A DNA stretch of 64,000 nt from an uncultured Shimia sp. GTDB lineage: Bacteria > Pseudomonadota > Alphaproteobacteria > Rhodobacterales > Rhodobacteraceae. Position 1 is the first letter of the stretch. The number at the start of each line of letters is the position of its first letter. The DNA is taken from NCBI RefSeq assembly GCF_947493595.1, contig NZ_CANLRL010000004.1, positions 62,001-126,000 of the forward strand, written 5' to 3'. Positions 17,949 through 27,372 of the stretch are shown here, one piece after another. Under the pieces are notes generated by a model. That model was not told the origin of the DNA. It worked only from the letters and a program-made list of their open reading frames with translations, and searched no databases. The translations under genes and the position numbers were made by a program.

Positions 17949-18025
17949 GCGGTTGTAGCTCAGTTGGTTAGAGTACCGGCCTGTCACGCCGGGGGTCGCG
18001 GGTTCGAGCCCCGTCAACCGCGCCA
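17949..18025 (+). tRNA. tRNA-Asp (anticodon GTC), copy 1
   Basis: The 77-nt cloverleaf has acceptor GCGGTTG/CAACCGC, anticodon stem CCGGC/GCCGG with loop CTGTCAC (GTC), GTTCGAG T loop, discriminator G and encoded CCA. Confidence 0.97.
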
Positions 18026-18087
18026 CACTACCAGCCCACGTCCTGGGTCCTTCGGGAATGGACACGCCGAAAGGCGAAGATATATGC

Positions 18088-18164
18088 GCGGTTGTAGCTC
18101 AGTTGGTTAGAGTACCGGCCTGTCACGCCGGGGGTCGCGGGTTCGAGCCCCGTCAACCGCGCCA
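18088..18164 (+). tRNA. tRNA-Asp (anticodon GTC), copy 2
   Basis: Identical to copy 1 and 62 bp downstream on the same strand. The pair is probably co-transcribed and ends at the hairpin at 18241-18266. Confidence 0.97.
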
Positions 18165-18240
18165 CTTCTTCCTCCCCTAAACAGAGATGATGAATTGGTT
18201 CCGCGCATTCTATCTTTGCGTTCAATTTTTCCAGCACAAA

Positions 18241-18266
18241 AAAACGCGCCCCTGTGGGCGCGTTTT
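18241..18266. terminator. bidirectional terminator between tRNA-Asp and the dipeptidase gene
   Basis: AAAACGCGCCC / GGGCGCGTTTT with loop CTGT. It is followed by T4 on the forward strand and T7 on the reverse strand, so it serves the tRNA pair and the convergent dipeptidase gene. Confidence 0.85.
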
Positions 18267-18290
18267 GTGATTCTAAACCTTCTCAAAGGG

Positions 18291-19664
18291 TTAGTTGGAG
18301 AGTGCCGCCAGGATTCGCGCCCAAGAGCGGGTGCCTTTGTGGAAGCTCTCCACATTGTATTTCTCATTGGGAGAGTGGATTTGATCGTCGTCGCGGCCAA
18401 AGCCAATCAGCATCGAATCCATGTTCAGCATCTCTTTGAAGAAGCCAGCGATCGGGATGGAGCCTCCGCAGCCGACATAAGCCGCTGGACGGGGCCACTC
18501 GTCGCTGAGCGCAATACGCGCCTTTTCAAAAGCAGGATCTTCGATCGACATTTGTGAGGCGGTGGAGCCTTTTTCGGAGCGGTATTCGACGGTGAATCCG
18601 TCTGGCAGACGGCTTTCCAAGTGCGTGCGGAAGCTTGCGCGGATCTTGTCTGGATCCTGCTGGCCGACGAGGCGGAAAGACAGTTTGGCTGAGGCTTGAG
18701 AGGGCAGGACGGTTTTGAACCCGTCGCCGGTGTAACCTCCCCAGATGCCGTTTACGTCGCAGGTCGGGCGGGACCATATTTGCTCAAGTGGGGTGCGGTC
18801 TTGCTCGCCCGCCGGGGATTTCAGGCCTACGTCGCCTAGGTAGGTGCCGTGGTCGAAGTTCAGGCCCTGCCATTGGGCGCGGATGTCATCAGGCAGTTCT
18901 GGTACATCATCATAGAAGCCATCCAAAGTCACCGCACCTGTGCCGTCGTGCAGGTCTGCGAGGATGTTGCTCAGCACGCGGATCGGGTTCATGGCGATGC
19001 CGCCGTACATGCCGGAGTGCAGATCGCGACTTGGGCCGGTGATGGTGAAATCCTCGGCCAGCAGGCCGCGCAACATGGTGGTGATCGCAGGCACTGCGCT
19101 TTCAAACAGGCCGGTGTCGCAGATCAGCGCAATGTCACAGCTCAGCTCTTCGGCGTTCTCTTTGAGGAAGGGCACAAGGCTTGGTGAGCCAGATTCTTCC
19201 TCGCCCTCAAACAGGAAGGTGATTTTACACGGTAGACTGCCGTGTTCGGCTTTCCAGGCGCGGCAGGCTTCGACAAAGGTCATCAATTGTCCCTTGTCAT
19301 CAGATGATCCGCGCGCGCGGATCACCTGGCCAGCGTCGGTGTCTTCCAGGGCGGGGTCAAACGGATCGCGGTCCCAAAGCTCCAGCGGATCAACTGGCTG
19401 CACATCATAATGTCCGTAAAACAGCACGTGAGGCCCGGGTCCATCCACGTGACCAACTACCATCGGATGACCGGTGGTTGGGCGTTTTTGTGCCTCTATG
19501 CCAAGGCTTTGCAGTTCCTTGACCAGCCAGTCCGCTGCGGCGTCGACATCGGCGTCAAACGCCGGATCGGTGGAGATGGATTTGATGCGCAGCAAATCAA
19601 ACAGGCGCTCCAGCGCCTCTGGCATGTTTTGGTCAATGCGGGCGAGAACGGGATCAAGCGTCAT
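18291..19664 (-). CDS. M20 family metallo-dipeptidase
   Basis: A 457-residue M20/M25/M40 peptidase that should cleave dipeptides using two metal ions. Metal-site motifs are GHYDVQP, ARGSSDDKGQ and FEGEEESGSPS, with a later CGGSIPIAGFF. A dimerisation domain occupies about residues 195-360. The start at 19664 was chosen because a near-perfect GAAGGAGG lies 5 nt upstream; an open extension to 19718 has none. It is divergent from hemA, and an FnrL-type site lies 80 bp upstream. No signal peptide, so it is cytosolic. Confidence 0.93.
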   Translation of the reverse strand: MTLDPVLARIDQNMPEALERLFDLLRIKSISTDPAFDADVDAAADWLVKELQSLGIEAQKRPTTGHPMVVGHVDGPGPHVLFYGHYDVQPVDPLELWDRDPFDPALEDTDAGQVIRARGSSDDKGQLMTFVEACRAWKAEHGSLPCKITFLFEGEEESGSPSLVPFLKENAEELSCDIALICDTGLFESAVPAITTMLRGLLAEDFTITGPSRDLHSGMYGGIAMNPIRVLSNILADLHDGTGAVTLDGFYDDVPELPDDIRAQWQGLNFDHGTYLGDVGLKSPAGEQDRTPLEQIWSRPTCDVNGIWGGYTGDGFKTVLPSQASAKLSFRLVGQQDPDKIRASFRTHLESRLPDGFTVEYRSEKGSTASQMSIEDPAFEKARIALSDEWPRPAAYVGCGGSIPIAGFFKEMLNMDSMLIGFGRDDDQIHSPNEKYNVESFHKGTRSWARILAALSN

Positions 19665-19743
19665 GAAAGCCTCCTTCGGGTGCGACGATTTGCAGGGACC
19701 GTACCACCCCAAAGTCAACTGTCCAGACTCGCTCTTTCACAGT

Positions 19744-19757
19744 TTGATCGATATCAA
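19744..19757. promoter_or_regulatory. FNR/FnrL box between the dipeptidase and hemA
   Basis: TTGATCGATATCAA is an exact TTGAT-N4-ATCAA FNR-type palindrome. It is 125 bp before the hemA start. hemA is a known FnrL target in Rhodobacter, and the position is compatible with activation under low oxygen. Confidence 0.75.
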
Positions 19758-19881
19758 TGTGCGAAAGATGTATCATTTGGTAGCCATTGCTGAAAGCGCG
19801 ACAGATGACTAAAAGAGCGCCAATGCCCAGATAGGGTGTTGCGACGCCAGGTCGCCCTGACCGGGAAGAAGGAAAGCCACT

Positions 19882-21105
19882 GTGGATTATACTGCGAAGC
19901 TAGACACTGCACTCAATCGTTTGCACGAAGAGGGGCGGTATCGCACGTTCATTGATATCGAACGTAAGCAGGGCCACTTCCCGCATGCCACTTGGACCCG
20001 TCCGGATGGTGAGGCGCAGCCAATCACTGTGTGGTGTGGCAACGACTACCTTGGCATGGGACAGCATCCGGTGGTGCTTGAGGCGATGCATGAAGCTGTA
20101 GACGCCACCGGCGCGGGCTCCGGTGGGACGCGCAACATCTCCGGCACCACTGTTTATCACAAACGTCTGGAAGCCGAGATTGCCGACCTGCACGGTAAAG
20201 AATCAGCGCTGCTTTTCACCAGCGCCTACATTGCAAATGATGCAACTTTAAGCACTTTGCCAAAACTCTTCCCCGAATTGATCATCTATTCGGATGAATT
20301 GAACCATGCCTCGATGATTGAGGGTGTGCGCCGCAACGGCGGGGCAAAACGTATCTTCAAGCACAATGACGTGGCGCATTTGCGCGAGCTTCTGGAAGCC
20401 GATGATCCGGCGGCGCCGAAGCTGATTGCGTTTGAATCTGTTTACTCGATGGACGGCGATTTCGGCCCCATTGAAGCGCTTTGTGATCTGGCGGATGAGT
20501 TTGGCGCGCTGACATATATCGATGAGGTGCACGCGGTGGGCATGTATGGCCCGCGCGGCGGTGGTGTGACCGAGCGTGACAACCTTGCGCACCGTATCGA
20601 CATCATCAACGGCACCCTTGCCAAAGCCTATGGCGTGATGGGGGGGTATATCGCTGCATCTGAAAAAATGTGTGATGCTGTAAGGTCTTACGCGCCAGGT
20701 TTTATCTTTACGACGTCTTTGCCACCAGCTGTGGCAGCCGGTGCCGCGGCCTCTGTGGCGCATTTGAAAACCGATCAGGCGTTGCGGGATCAGCATCAGA
20801 CACAGGCGCAGATTCTGAAGCTGCGGTTGAAAGGGCTTGGTCTGCCGATCATCGATCACGGCAGTCATATTGTGCCGGTGATTGTGGGCAATCCTGTGCA
20901 CACAAAGGTGCTGTCTGACCATCTGCTGGAAGACTACGGCATCTATGTTCAGCCCATCAATTTCCCAACCGTGCCACGCGGCACCGAGCGCTTGCGGTTC
21001 ACGCCATCACCAGTGCATGGGCCGAAGGAAATTGATGCCCTTGTAGGGGCAATGGACGCCCTCTGGAGCCACTGTGCGCTGAATCGTGCCGATATGGCGG
21101 GGTAA
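19882..21105 (+). CDS. hemA: 5-aminolevulinate synthase
   Basis: A 407-residue ALAS, the first enzyme of heme synthesis by the C4 route (glycine + succinyl-CoA), typical of alphaproteobacteria. The PLP lysine is Lys248 in [15 protein letters not shown], the same number as in Rhodobacter capsulatus. The glycine-rich [13 protein letters not shown] and the ESVYSMDGD and [10 protein letters not shown] segments are present. The GTG start at 19882 has an AAGGAAAG ribosome site; it is the only start that keeps the family N-terminus MDYTAKLD. An FnrL box lies upstream, pointing to oxygen control. Confidence 0.97.
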   Translation: MDYTAKLDTALNRLHEEGRYRTFIDIERKQGHFPHATWTRPDGEAQPITVWCGNDYLGMGQHPVVLEAMHEAVDATGAGSGGTRNISGTTVYHKRLEAEIADLHGKESALLFTSAYIANDATLSTLPKLFPELIIYSDELNHASMIEGVRRNGGAKRIFKHNDVAHLRELLEADDPAAPKLIAFESVYSMDGDFGPIEALCDLADEFGALTYIDEVHAVGMYGPRGGGVTERDNLAHRIDIINGTLAKAYGVMGGYIAASEKMCDAVRSYAPGFIFTTSLPPAVAAGAAASVAHLKTDQALRDQHQTQAQILKLRLKGLGLPIIDHGSHIVPVIVGNPVHTKVLSDHLLEDYGIYVQPINFPTVPRGTERLRFTPSPVHGPKEIDALVGAMDALWSHCALNRADMAG

Positions 21106-21126
21106 GATGACTTCTTAGTGTAGAAA

Positions 21127-21160
21127 CCCTTGTTTGTGTTATATTCATACCTAACAAGGG
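21127..21160. promoter_or_regulatory. 8-bp inverted repeat before the rodZ-like gene
   Basis: CCCTTGTT and AACAAGGG flank 18 AT-rich bases containing TTATATTC, a possible -10 element. It lies between hemA and the next gene and could be an operator or a weak hemA terminator. Confidence 0.35.
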
Positions 21161-21215
21161 GATCGGTTCGAATCGGGGACTTTCAGAACCGGCGACGCAA
21201 GAAGAGGCCAGTGGG

Positions 21216-22433
21216 ATGATCGGGCGCAGATTCAAGCGCAATGCCGAAGCGGTAGACGAAGGCCCGAAAGGGTACGACGATTTTGACGTGCAACTTGGAG
21301 ACATGATGCGCGGCGAACGAGCGACTTTGGGGAAGTCGCTTTTGGATGTGCAGCGCGAGTTGCGAATCCGTGCAAGCTATGTGGCTGCAATTGAGAATTG
21401 CGATCCGTCAGCCTTTGAAACCCCTGGATTTATTGCCGGCTATGTGCGGTCTTATGCACGTTATCTTGGCATGGACCCGGAACAGACGTTCAGCCTGTTC
21501 TGTGCGGAGAGTGGGTTTTCCACGGCGCACGGGATGTCGGCGGAGGCCTCCGGTGTCCGTAAGGCGGAAGCCATTGCCCCGGCTATGACGGGCAACGATC
21601 CGTTCTCTTCCTCAAACACGCCGTTTACGCCGATGCAGGAATCTCTGCTATCTCGCGTGGAGATGCGGGCGGTGGGCTCCTCTCTGGTGCTCGTCGCGCT
21701 GATTGCTGGGATCGGCTACGGCGGGTGGTCGGTTCTCAATGAAATTCAACGGGTTACTCTAGCGCCAGTGGAACAGTCCCCTGTGGTATTGAGTGATTTG
21801 GATCCTCTGGATGGCGCCGGGCGTGCGCCTGTTGCGACGTCGCAGACGGACGCAACAACCGATGTGGCCACCGTTGGTGCTGGGGTATTTGCCCCGTCTG
21901 ATGCGTTGGACCGGCTGTATCGTCCGCAAGCGCTGGATGTGCCAGTGTTGGTGGCGCGGGATGCGCCAATTTCCCAGCTGAACCCAAACAACATTGGGGT
22001 GTTTACACCGGAGCTGCCCGCAGCGGTGGCGATGGCCGCGCCTGTGGCTGACACATTGCCGGTGCCAAAAGTGGTTGAGGATGATGCGCCAGAGCTGGTG
22101 CTGATGGCGGTGCGGCCAGCTTGGGTGCGGGTGCGTGCGGCGGATGGCTCTGTTTTGTTTGAGAAAATCCTCGATGCGGGTGAGGAATATGTGCTTCCGG
22201 CGACGGAAGAGCCACCCACATTGCGGGCTGGCATGTCCGGATCGGTATACTTCAAGGTGAACGGCGAGCTGTATGGGCCGGCGGGTGAGGGCACGGGGAC
22301 TGTGCGCAATCTCGCACTGGCTACGGATGCGCTCAAAGAGAGCTTTGCGGTGGCGGATCTGAACGATGATCCGGAGCTGGCCAAGATCGTGGCCTTGGCA
22401 GCGGCGCAGAATGTGGTGATTGCGGACGAGTGA
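21216..22433 (+). CDS. RodZ-like helix-turn-helix membrane protein (DUF4115)
   Basis: A 405-residue protein. A cytoplasmic helix-turn-helix domain (about residues 26-95, LRIRASYVAAIE) precedes one transmembrane helix (about 152-172). A long low-complexity periplasmic linker is followed by a C-terminal DUF4115 beta domain (about 290-385, VRPAWVRVRAADGSVLFEK). This is the layout of RodZ, which links MreB to the cell-wall elongation machinery. It sits directly before ispG, the usual genomic neighbour of rodZ. The ATG at 21216 has a weak ribosome site (GAGGCC). Confidence 0.82.
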   Translation: MIGRRFKRNAEAVDEGPKGYDDFDVQLGDMMRGERATLGKSLLDVQRELRIRASYVAAIENCDPSAFETPGFIAGYVRSYARYLGMDPEQTFSLFCAESGFSTAHGMSAEASGVRKAEAIAPAMTGNDPFSSSNTPFTPMQESLLSRVEMRAVGSSLVLVALIAGIGYGGWSVLNEIQRVTLAPVEQSPVVLSDLDPLDGAGRAPVATSQTDATTDVATVGAGVFAPSDALDRLYRPQALDVPVLVARDAPISQLNPNNIGVFTPELPAAVAMAAPVADTLPVPKVVEDDAPELVLMAVRPAWVRVRAADGSVLFEKILDAGEEYVLPATEEPPTLRAGMSGSVYFKVNGELYGPAGEGTGTVRNLALATDALKESFAVADLNDDPELAKIVALAAAQNVVIADE

Positions 22434-22470
22434 TCCGGATCAAAACCCTCTAAGATTTCAATTAGTTAAG

Positions 22471-22494
22471 AGAGCGCCTTCGGGGCGCTCTTTG
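22471..22494 (+). terminator. terminator after the rodZ-like gene
   Basis: GAGCGCC / GGCGCTC with a UUCG-type loop, then TTTGTCTG. Confidence 0.75.
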
Positions 22495-22580
22495 TCTGTG
22501 CGCCATCGCGCATTGCCCCTTCTGGCGGAAGCGATTAGACAGGCATCAAACCCATCTCTGCTGTGGTGAAAGGTCTTGAT

Positions 22581-23708
22581 ATGTCGATGAATCACATCCG
22601 TCCGTGGCGCAATATCGAGCGACGTAAGTCTCGACAGATCATGGTGGGCAATGTGCCTGTGGGCGGGGACGCACCCATTGCGGTGCAGACCATGACCAAC
22701 ACCGACAGTGGCGATGTGAAAGCCACGTTGGGGCAGGTGCTGGCCGCAGCCGAGGCTGGCGCGGACATCGTGCGTATCTCAGCGCCAGATGTAGCAGCGA
22801 CTAAGGCACTGAAAGAAATCACAAAAGAGAGCCCGGTTCCAATCGTGGCGGATATTCACTTCCACTACAAGCGCGCGATTGAGGCGGCGGAGGCCGGGGC
22901 GGCCTGTTTGCGGATCAATCCGGGCAATATCGGGGATGAAAAGCGGGTCAAGGAAGTCATCAAGGCGGCCAAGGATCATGGCTGCTCGATCCGCATTGGG
23001 GTGAACGGCGGGAGCTTGGAAAAGCACCTGTTGGATAAGTACGGCGAGCCGTGCCCTGACGCGATGGTGGAGAGTGGTCTCGACCATATTAAGATCTTGC
23101 AAGATAACGATTTTCACGAGTTCAAGATTTCCGTGAAAGCGTCAGATGTCTTCATGTCAGCTGCGGCCTATCAGCTCCTTGCGGATGCCACCGATGCGCC
23201 GATTCACCTTGGTATTACTGAGGCTGGCGGTTTTGTCAGCGGCACCATCAAGTCCGCGATCGGCCTTGGTCAGCTGTTGTGGATGGGCATTGGCGACACG
23301 CTGCGTGTCAGCCTGAGCGCTGATCCCGTGGAAGAGGTGAAGGTTGGATTTGAGATCCTCAAGAGCCTTGGTCTGCGTCACCGTGGGGTGAATATCATCA
23401 GTTGCCCTAGCTGCGCGCGTCAGGGATTTGACGTGATTAAGACCGTGGAAACATTGGAAAATCGCCTCGCGCATATCCATACGCCGTTAAGCCTGTCCAT
23501 CATCGGATGCGTGGTAAACGGACCGGGTGAAGCGCTGATGACCGATGTTGGTTTCACCGGCGGTGGGGCTGGTTCTGGCATGGTGTATCTTGCCGGGAAG
23601 CAGAGTCACAAAATGTCCAATGAGGCGATGGTCGATCACATCGTGGAAGAAGTGGAAAAGAAGGTGGCGGCGATTCAGGCTGCAGAGGCTGCTGAAGCGG
23701 CGGAGTGA
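22581..23708 (+). CDS. ispG: 4-hydroxy-3-methylbut-2-en-1-yl diphosphate synthase
   Basis: A 375-residue GcpE/IspG, the penultimate enzyme of the non-mevalonate isoprenoid pathway. Iron-sulfur ligands lie in [12 protein letters not shown] and GCVVNGPGE; the TIM-barrel half starts at VQTMTNTDS. The ATG at 22581 was chosen over an upstream GTG at 22563 because AAAGG sits about 8 nt before it and the product begins MSMNHIRPW. The last 20 residues are an Ala/Glu-rich tail. The gene follows the rodZ-like gene and ends at a strong terminator. Confidence 0.96.
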   Translation: MSMNHIRPWRNIERRKSRQIMVGNVPVGGDAPIAVQTMTNTDSGDVKATLGQVLAAAEAGADIVRISAPDVAATKALKEITKESPVPIVADIHFHYKRAIEAAEAGAACLRINPGNIGDEKRVKEVIKAAKDHGCSIRIGVNGGSLEKHLLDKYGEPCPDAMVESGLDHIKILQDNDFHEFKISVKASDVFMSAAAYQLLADATDAPIHLGITEAGGFVSGTIKSAIGLGQLLWMGIGDTLRVSLSADPVEEVKVGFEILKSLGLRHRGVNIISCPSCARQGFDVIKTVETLENRLAHIHTPLSLSIIGCVVNGPGEALMTDVGFTGGGAGSGMVYLAGKQSHKMSNEAMVDHIVEEVEKKVAAIQAAEAAEAAE

Positions 23709-23735
23709 TCCACCTGCACAAGCGACTCAAAGATT

Positions 23736-23761
23736 AACGGCCCTCAGGGGCCGTTTTTTTT
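23736..23761 (+). terminator. ispG terminator
   Basis: AACGGCCC / GGGCCGTT with TCAG loop, followed by eight T. Confidence 0.9.
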
Positions 23762-23861
23762 ACGTCGGTATGCTGACGGTATCGCGGCTGTATTGCGGTG
23801 GTGCCAGTTTTCAGAACGTCTGGATTAAGCCAGCGTGCGTTGCGCAACGAGCGCTGAACGC

Positions 23862-23892
23862 AAAACACCGCAACGGTGGCCGCTGCGGTGTT
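23862..23892 (-). terminator. terminator of the M48-dsbA operon
   Basis: On the reverse strand AACACCGCA pairs with TGCGGTGTT across an 11-nt loop, followed by TT. It is 25 bp after the dsbA-like stop. Confidence 0.65.
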
Positions 23893-23916
23893 AGACTGTT
23901 TGGTTGGCGCAACGCC

Positions 23917-24672
23917 TTAGCCGCGCTTGTCCTTCACAATTGCCTGCATGCCTTTGAGCGGCACATAGCCGCGCACCATTTCGTCGTGGAAGACAAAGCT
24001 TGGGGTGCCAGTGATGTTCAGGTCACGGGCGAGGGCACGGGTGGTGGCGATCTCTTTCTCCACCTCGGGCGCGTCCATGTGATCCAGAATCATGTCCGCA
24101 TCAAAACCGAGACCCTTGGCCACTTTGCGCAGGGACTTCTCATTCACGTCACCGCGCATTTTGATCAGTGTGTCGGCGGTTAGCTTATATGCTTCATCCC
24201 CCACCTTCTGTTTCACGGCGATGGCAAAACGGGAGCTGAGGTCGCTGGCTTCGCCGAGGATCGGGTATTCCTTTACGATGAAGCGGATGTTGCCGTCTGA
24301 CTTGATCAGCTCGGCCACTTCGTCATGGGCCTTGCGGCAGTAACCACAGCGGTAGTCGACAAATTCTACGATGGTGATGTCGCCTTCAAGGTTGCCACCG
24401 ACGTAGCTGTAGCCGTCGTCAAACAGGCGGTCGGCGTTGTTGGTCACCAGATCAAAATCGGCGGTCGCTTGGGCGGCGGCATTGCGCTCTTCCAGCACGG
24501 CAACAGCTTCCATGATGACCTCAGGGTTTTCCAGAAGGTAGGCGCGGACTTCGGCGCGGAACGCCTCGCGTTCGGCATCTGACAGTTTGTCGATGTCAAA
24601 AGCCAGGGCCGGGGCGGCGGCCAGGGTGAGGGCCAGCGCGCTGCTGGCCAATTTGGTTTTCAATGTGCTCAT
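23917..24672 (-). CDS. DsbA/Com1-like periplasmic thiol-disulfide oxidoreductase
   Basis: A 251-residue protein with a signal peptide (LASSALALTLAAAPALA). An N-terminal helical extension is followed by a thioredoxin fold with the active site CGYC (Cys109, Cys112) in FVDYRCGYCRKAH. The cis-proline loop is TGTPSF. This matches the DsbA/Com1 group that forms disulfides in exported proteins. The start at 24672 has a GAGGAAAA ribosome site. It is 10 bp downstream of the M48/TPR protease gene, so the two form an operon for envelope quality control. Confidence 0.93.
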   Translation of the reverse strand: MSTLKTKLASSALALTLAAAPALAFDIDKLSDAEREAFRAEVRAYLLENPEVIMEAVAVLEERNAAAQATADFDLVTNNADRLFDDGYSYVGGNLEGDITIVEFVDYRCGYCRKAHDEVAELIKSDGNIRFIVKEYPILGEASDLSSRFAIAVKQKVGDEAYKLTADTLIKMRGDVNEKSLRKVAKGLGFDADMILDHMDAPEVEKEIATTRALARDLNITGTPSFVFHDEMVRGYVPLKGMQAIVKDKRG

Positions 24673-24682
24673 GGGGTTTTCC

Positions 24683-26047
24683 TCATTTCTTGTCTTTGCG
24701 GCGCTTGGCAGCGCGGGCGATGTCGTCGGCCCGGTTAAATGCGCTGGAGCCTTGGGGAAGGCGGGCCATGGCGCGGCGGGCGTGGATTTCAGCGTCGTCC
24801 AGTCGGTTGGCGAGCGCATAGCGTTCGGCGGCCAGAAGCGAGGCCATGCCGTGTTGGTTGGTTTGCGCGTAGGCGGAGCCAAGATCGCGCAGCACGCGCG
24901 CGTCGCGGAAGTCGCGGGCACGGGCGGATTCGAGATATTGCAGGGCCTCTTTGGGGCGGTTCACGGTTAGCAAGGCACGACCCAAGCCGCCGAGGATGAG
25001 CGCGTTGCCCGGTGCAAGCTCTGCGGCCTTTTTGTAGGCAGTGACGGCGTTTTGGAATTGGCGGCTTTCCAGCAGGATTTGCCCCTTGAGCTCGTAATAA
25101 TAGGGATCGTCAGGGCGGGTTTCGAGGGCCTGATTGATGTGGGAGACCGCCTTGGCGGTGTTTTGTTGCCGGTGGTAAGCCACGGCGAGGCGCATGTGGC
25201 GCACATCTTCAGCGGCGCTTTCCTTGTAGCGCGACAGGGTCCATTTGGTGGGGCGGATGAACGCAGTGGTTTTACCGCGCGCGCGATCATACCAGTAGTC
25301 CAGCTCTGGTTGTGATTTGGCATTGCCAGCATAAGCCGCCACAAAGCCTTCCGCCGCGCGCAGGCGGTCACGGGTCAACGGGTGGGAGCGCATGTAAGGG
25401 TCCTGGCGGGAAGCGGAGAGCAGTTCCTGGCCTTCAAACAGGCGGTGCACATCCAGCGTGCCGGACGGGTCGATGCCAGCGCGGGCGAGGTAGCGGATGC
25501 CGGATTGGTCAGCGGAGGATTCCTCGGCGCGGGTATGGGCGAGAAATTGTCGCAGGGCAGAACTTTGTGTGCCAAAGGCAAGTGCGGCGCCCACATCACC
25601 ACGCCCGGAAACAGCGGCGGCGGCCAGCCCAAGCGCGAGACCGAGGCCTGCGGTGGTGCGGGCCGAATCAAGGTTGGCCATACGGCGGGCAATGTGGCCG
25701 TTGGCGATATGGGCGGCTTCGTGGGCGATCACCGATTGCAGCATTTCCGGGGTGGTCATGCGCATGATCATGCCGGAGTTGATAAAAATATGGCCGTGGT
25801 CGATGACAAAGGCGTTGAGGCGCTGATCGTCCACCAGAAGGATTTTGATATTGTCGCCAAGGCCTGCGGCATAGAGTACGGGTGCAGCCATGCGTTGCAA
25901 GGCATGTTCGATGTCCGGATCTCGCAGCAGAGACACGGCCTGAGCGGCCGTTGAGGCAAGCACAAGCGCGCAGGTCGTCAGCAGCGTGACGACGCGGGCG
26001 CGCAAAGCGGTGATTGACGGCGCCGTCATTTCGCGGTGAAACCTCAT
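24683..26047 (-). CDS. M48 family metalloprotease with TPR repeats (BepA-like)
   Basis: A 454-residue exported zinc protease. A signal peptide ends near STAAQA, followed by an M48 domain with VIAHEAAHIANGH as HExxH and ESSADQSG as third ligand. A C-terminal half of TPR repeats follows (MRLAVAYHRQQNTAKAVSHI and onward). This layout matches BepA/YfgC, which monitors outer-membrane protein assembly. Possible starts are ATG 26047 (used here) and ATG 26029, which gives a cleaner signal peptide. It is divergent from the aminotransferase gene with only about 23 bp between starts. Confidence 0.9.
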   Translation of the reverse strand: MRFHREMTAPSITALRARVVTLLTTCALVLASTAAQAVSLLRDPDIEHALQRMAAPVLYAAGLGDNIKILLVDDQRLNAFVIDHGHIFINSGMIMRMTTPEMLQSVIAHEAAHIANGHIARRMANLDSARTTAGLGLALGLAAAAVSGRGDVGAALAFGTQSSALRQFLAHTRAEESSADQSGIRYLARAGIDPSGTLDVHRLFEGQELLSASRQDPYMRSHPLTRDRLRAAEGFVAAYAGNAKSQPELDYWYDRARGKTTAFIRPTKWTLSRYKESAAEDVRHMRLAVAYHRQQNTAKAVSHINQALETRPDDPYYYELKGQILLESRQFQNAVTAYKKAAELAPGNALILGGLGRALLTVNRPKEALQYLESARARDFRDARVLRDLGSAYAQTNQHGMASLLAAERYALANRLDDAEIHARRAMARLPQGSSAFNRADDIARAAKRRKDKK

Positions 26048-26070
26048 GAGCGACAATAGGAACGAATTTG

Positions 26071-27222
26071 ATGCGGACTTCAAGGCGTGGGGCGGTTGAT
26101 CCCTTTATTGTGATGGATGTGATGGAAGCGGCGCGTCAGGCCGAGGCGGATGGCCGCCACATCATCCATATGGAAGTGGGTCAGCCGGGCACGGCGGCGC
26201 CGGAAGGCGCGCGCAAGGCATTGACCGACGCGATGGCAGAAGACGCCATGGGCTACACGGTGGCCTTGGGCCTGCCAGCGCTACGTGCGCGGATCGCGCA
26301 GCTCTATGGCGAGTGGTACAATGTGGACCTTGATCCCGCGCGGGTGATAGTCACGCCGGGCTCGTCAGGTGCATTTTTGCTGGCGTTCTCGGCGCTGTTT
26401 GATGCGGGGGAGCGGGTGGCCATTGGGGCGCCGGGTTATCCCAGCTATCGCCAGATTTTGAAGGCACTGAGTTTACAGTCGCTGGATGTGCAGACCGCGC
26501 CCGAGAACCGGTTGCAGCCGGTGCCAGATGATCTGCGCGCGTTGGATTTTGAGGGGCTGATGGTGGCCTCTCCAGCCAACCCTACAGGGACGATGCTCGA
26601 CAGCGCGGCCATGGGGCAGCTGATCGACCTGTGTCGGGAGAAAGAGGCGGCTTTCATCAGCGACGAGATTTACCACGGCATTGAATATGAGGCGAAGGCT
26701 GTCACGGCGCTGGAACTCACCGATGAGTGTTATGTCATCAACAGCTTTTCCAAATACTTCAGCATGACCGGCTGGCGTGTGGGCTGGATGGTTGTGCCGG
26801 AGGATCATGTGCGCAAGATCGAGCGTCTGGCGCAGAACATGTTCATTTGCGCGAGTCATGCCAGCCAGGTGGCGGCCTTGGCGGCGATGGATTGCCATGA
26901 AGAGCTTGAGGCCAATATGGCGGTCTATCGTGCCAATCGGGCATTGATGGCGGAGGGCTTGCCAAAGGCGGGGTTCACGCAGTTTGCGCCACCGGATGGG
27001 GCGTTTTATTTCTATGTGGATGTGAGCGCTTTCGCCCAGGACAGCCGGGCCTTTGCGCGGGAGCTGTTGGATGAGGCAGGGGTGGCCGCAACGCCGGGTT
27101 TGGATTTTGACCCGGTGCGCGGGCATCAGACATTGCGGTTTTCCTATGCGCGCAGCACAGCCGACATTGAAGAAGGTCTGGCGCGGCTGAAGAAGTTTAT
27201 GGCCGCCCGTGGGTTTGTCTAA
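26071..27222 (+). CDS. PLP-dependent class I/II aminotransferase
   Basis: A 383-residue fold type I aminotransferase. The PLP lysine is Lys228 in NSFSKYFSMTGWRVGW; the PANPTGT loop and SDEIYHGI aspartate are present. The substrate is not fixed by the motifs; relatives act on aspartate or aromatic and branched amino acids. The ATG at 26071 has AGGA 9 nt upstream; a TTG at 26068 is also in frame. Downstream lies a dispersed repeat (copy A) and then amiC. Confidence 0.93.
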   Translation: MRTSRRGAVDPFIVMDVMEAARQAEADGRHIIHMEVGQPGTAAPEGARKALTDAMAEDAMGYTVALGLPALRARIAQLYGEWYNVDLDPARVIVTPGSSGAFLLAFSALFDAGERVAIGAPGYPSYRQILKALSLQSLDVQTAPENRLQPVPDDLRALDFEGLMVASPANPTGTMLDSAAMGQLIDLCREKEAAFISDEIYHGIEYEAKAVTALELTDECYVINSFSKYFSMTGWRVGWMVVPEDHVRKIERLAQNMFICASHASQVAALAAMDCHEELEANMAVYRANRALMAEGLPKAGFTQFAPPDGAFYFYVDVSAFAQDSRAFARELLDEAGVAATPGLDFDPVRGHQTLRFSYARSTADIEEGLARLKKFMAARGFV

Positions 27223-27236
27223 GGCGTAAGGTTGGC

Positions 27237-27296
27237 GGGGGCGGTGCCCCCGTCGCCAATTGGCGACTCCCCCAGGATATTTGCGGAATGAGAATG
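27237..27296. repeat. dispersed GC-rich intergenic element, copy A
   Basis: Hairpin GGGGGC-GGT-GCCCCC (27237-27251), then the 16-bp perfect palindrome GTCGCCAATTGGCGAC (27252-27267), then TCCCCCAGGATATTTGCGG and GAATGAGAATG. The same order of parts occurs at 38334-38396. Confidence 0.8.
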
Positions 27297-27372
27297 CGCG
27301 GCGTGGTGAAGGGCGGCGGGCTGATGTAGAGTGCCACCAAAGAAGACGCGCAACAGCGGGCAGGGCGGCAGC

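Noticed and set aside
17725..18406. Short open frames across the tRNA-Asp genes
   Set aside because: They run antisense through the tRNA genes, and the apparent protein similarity between them is just the duplicated tRNA.
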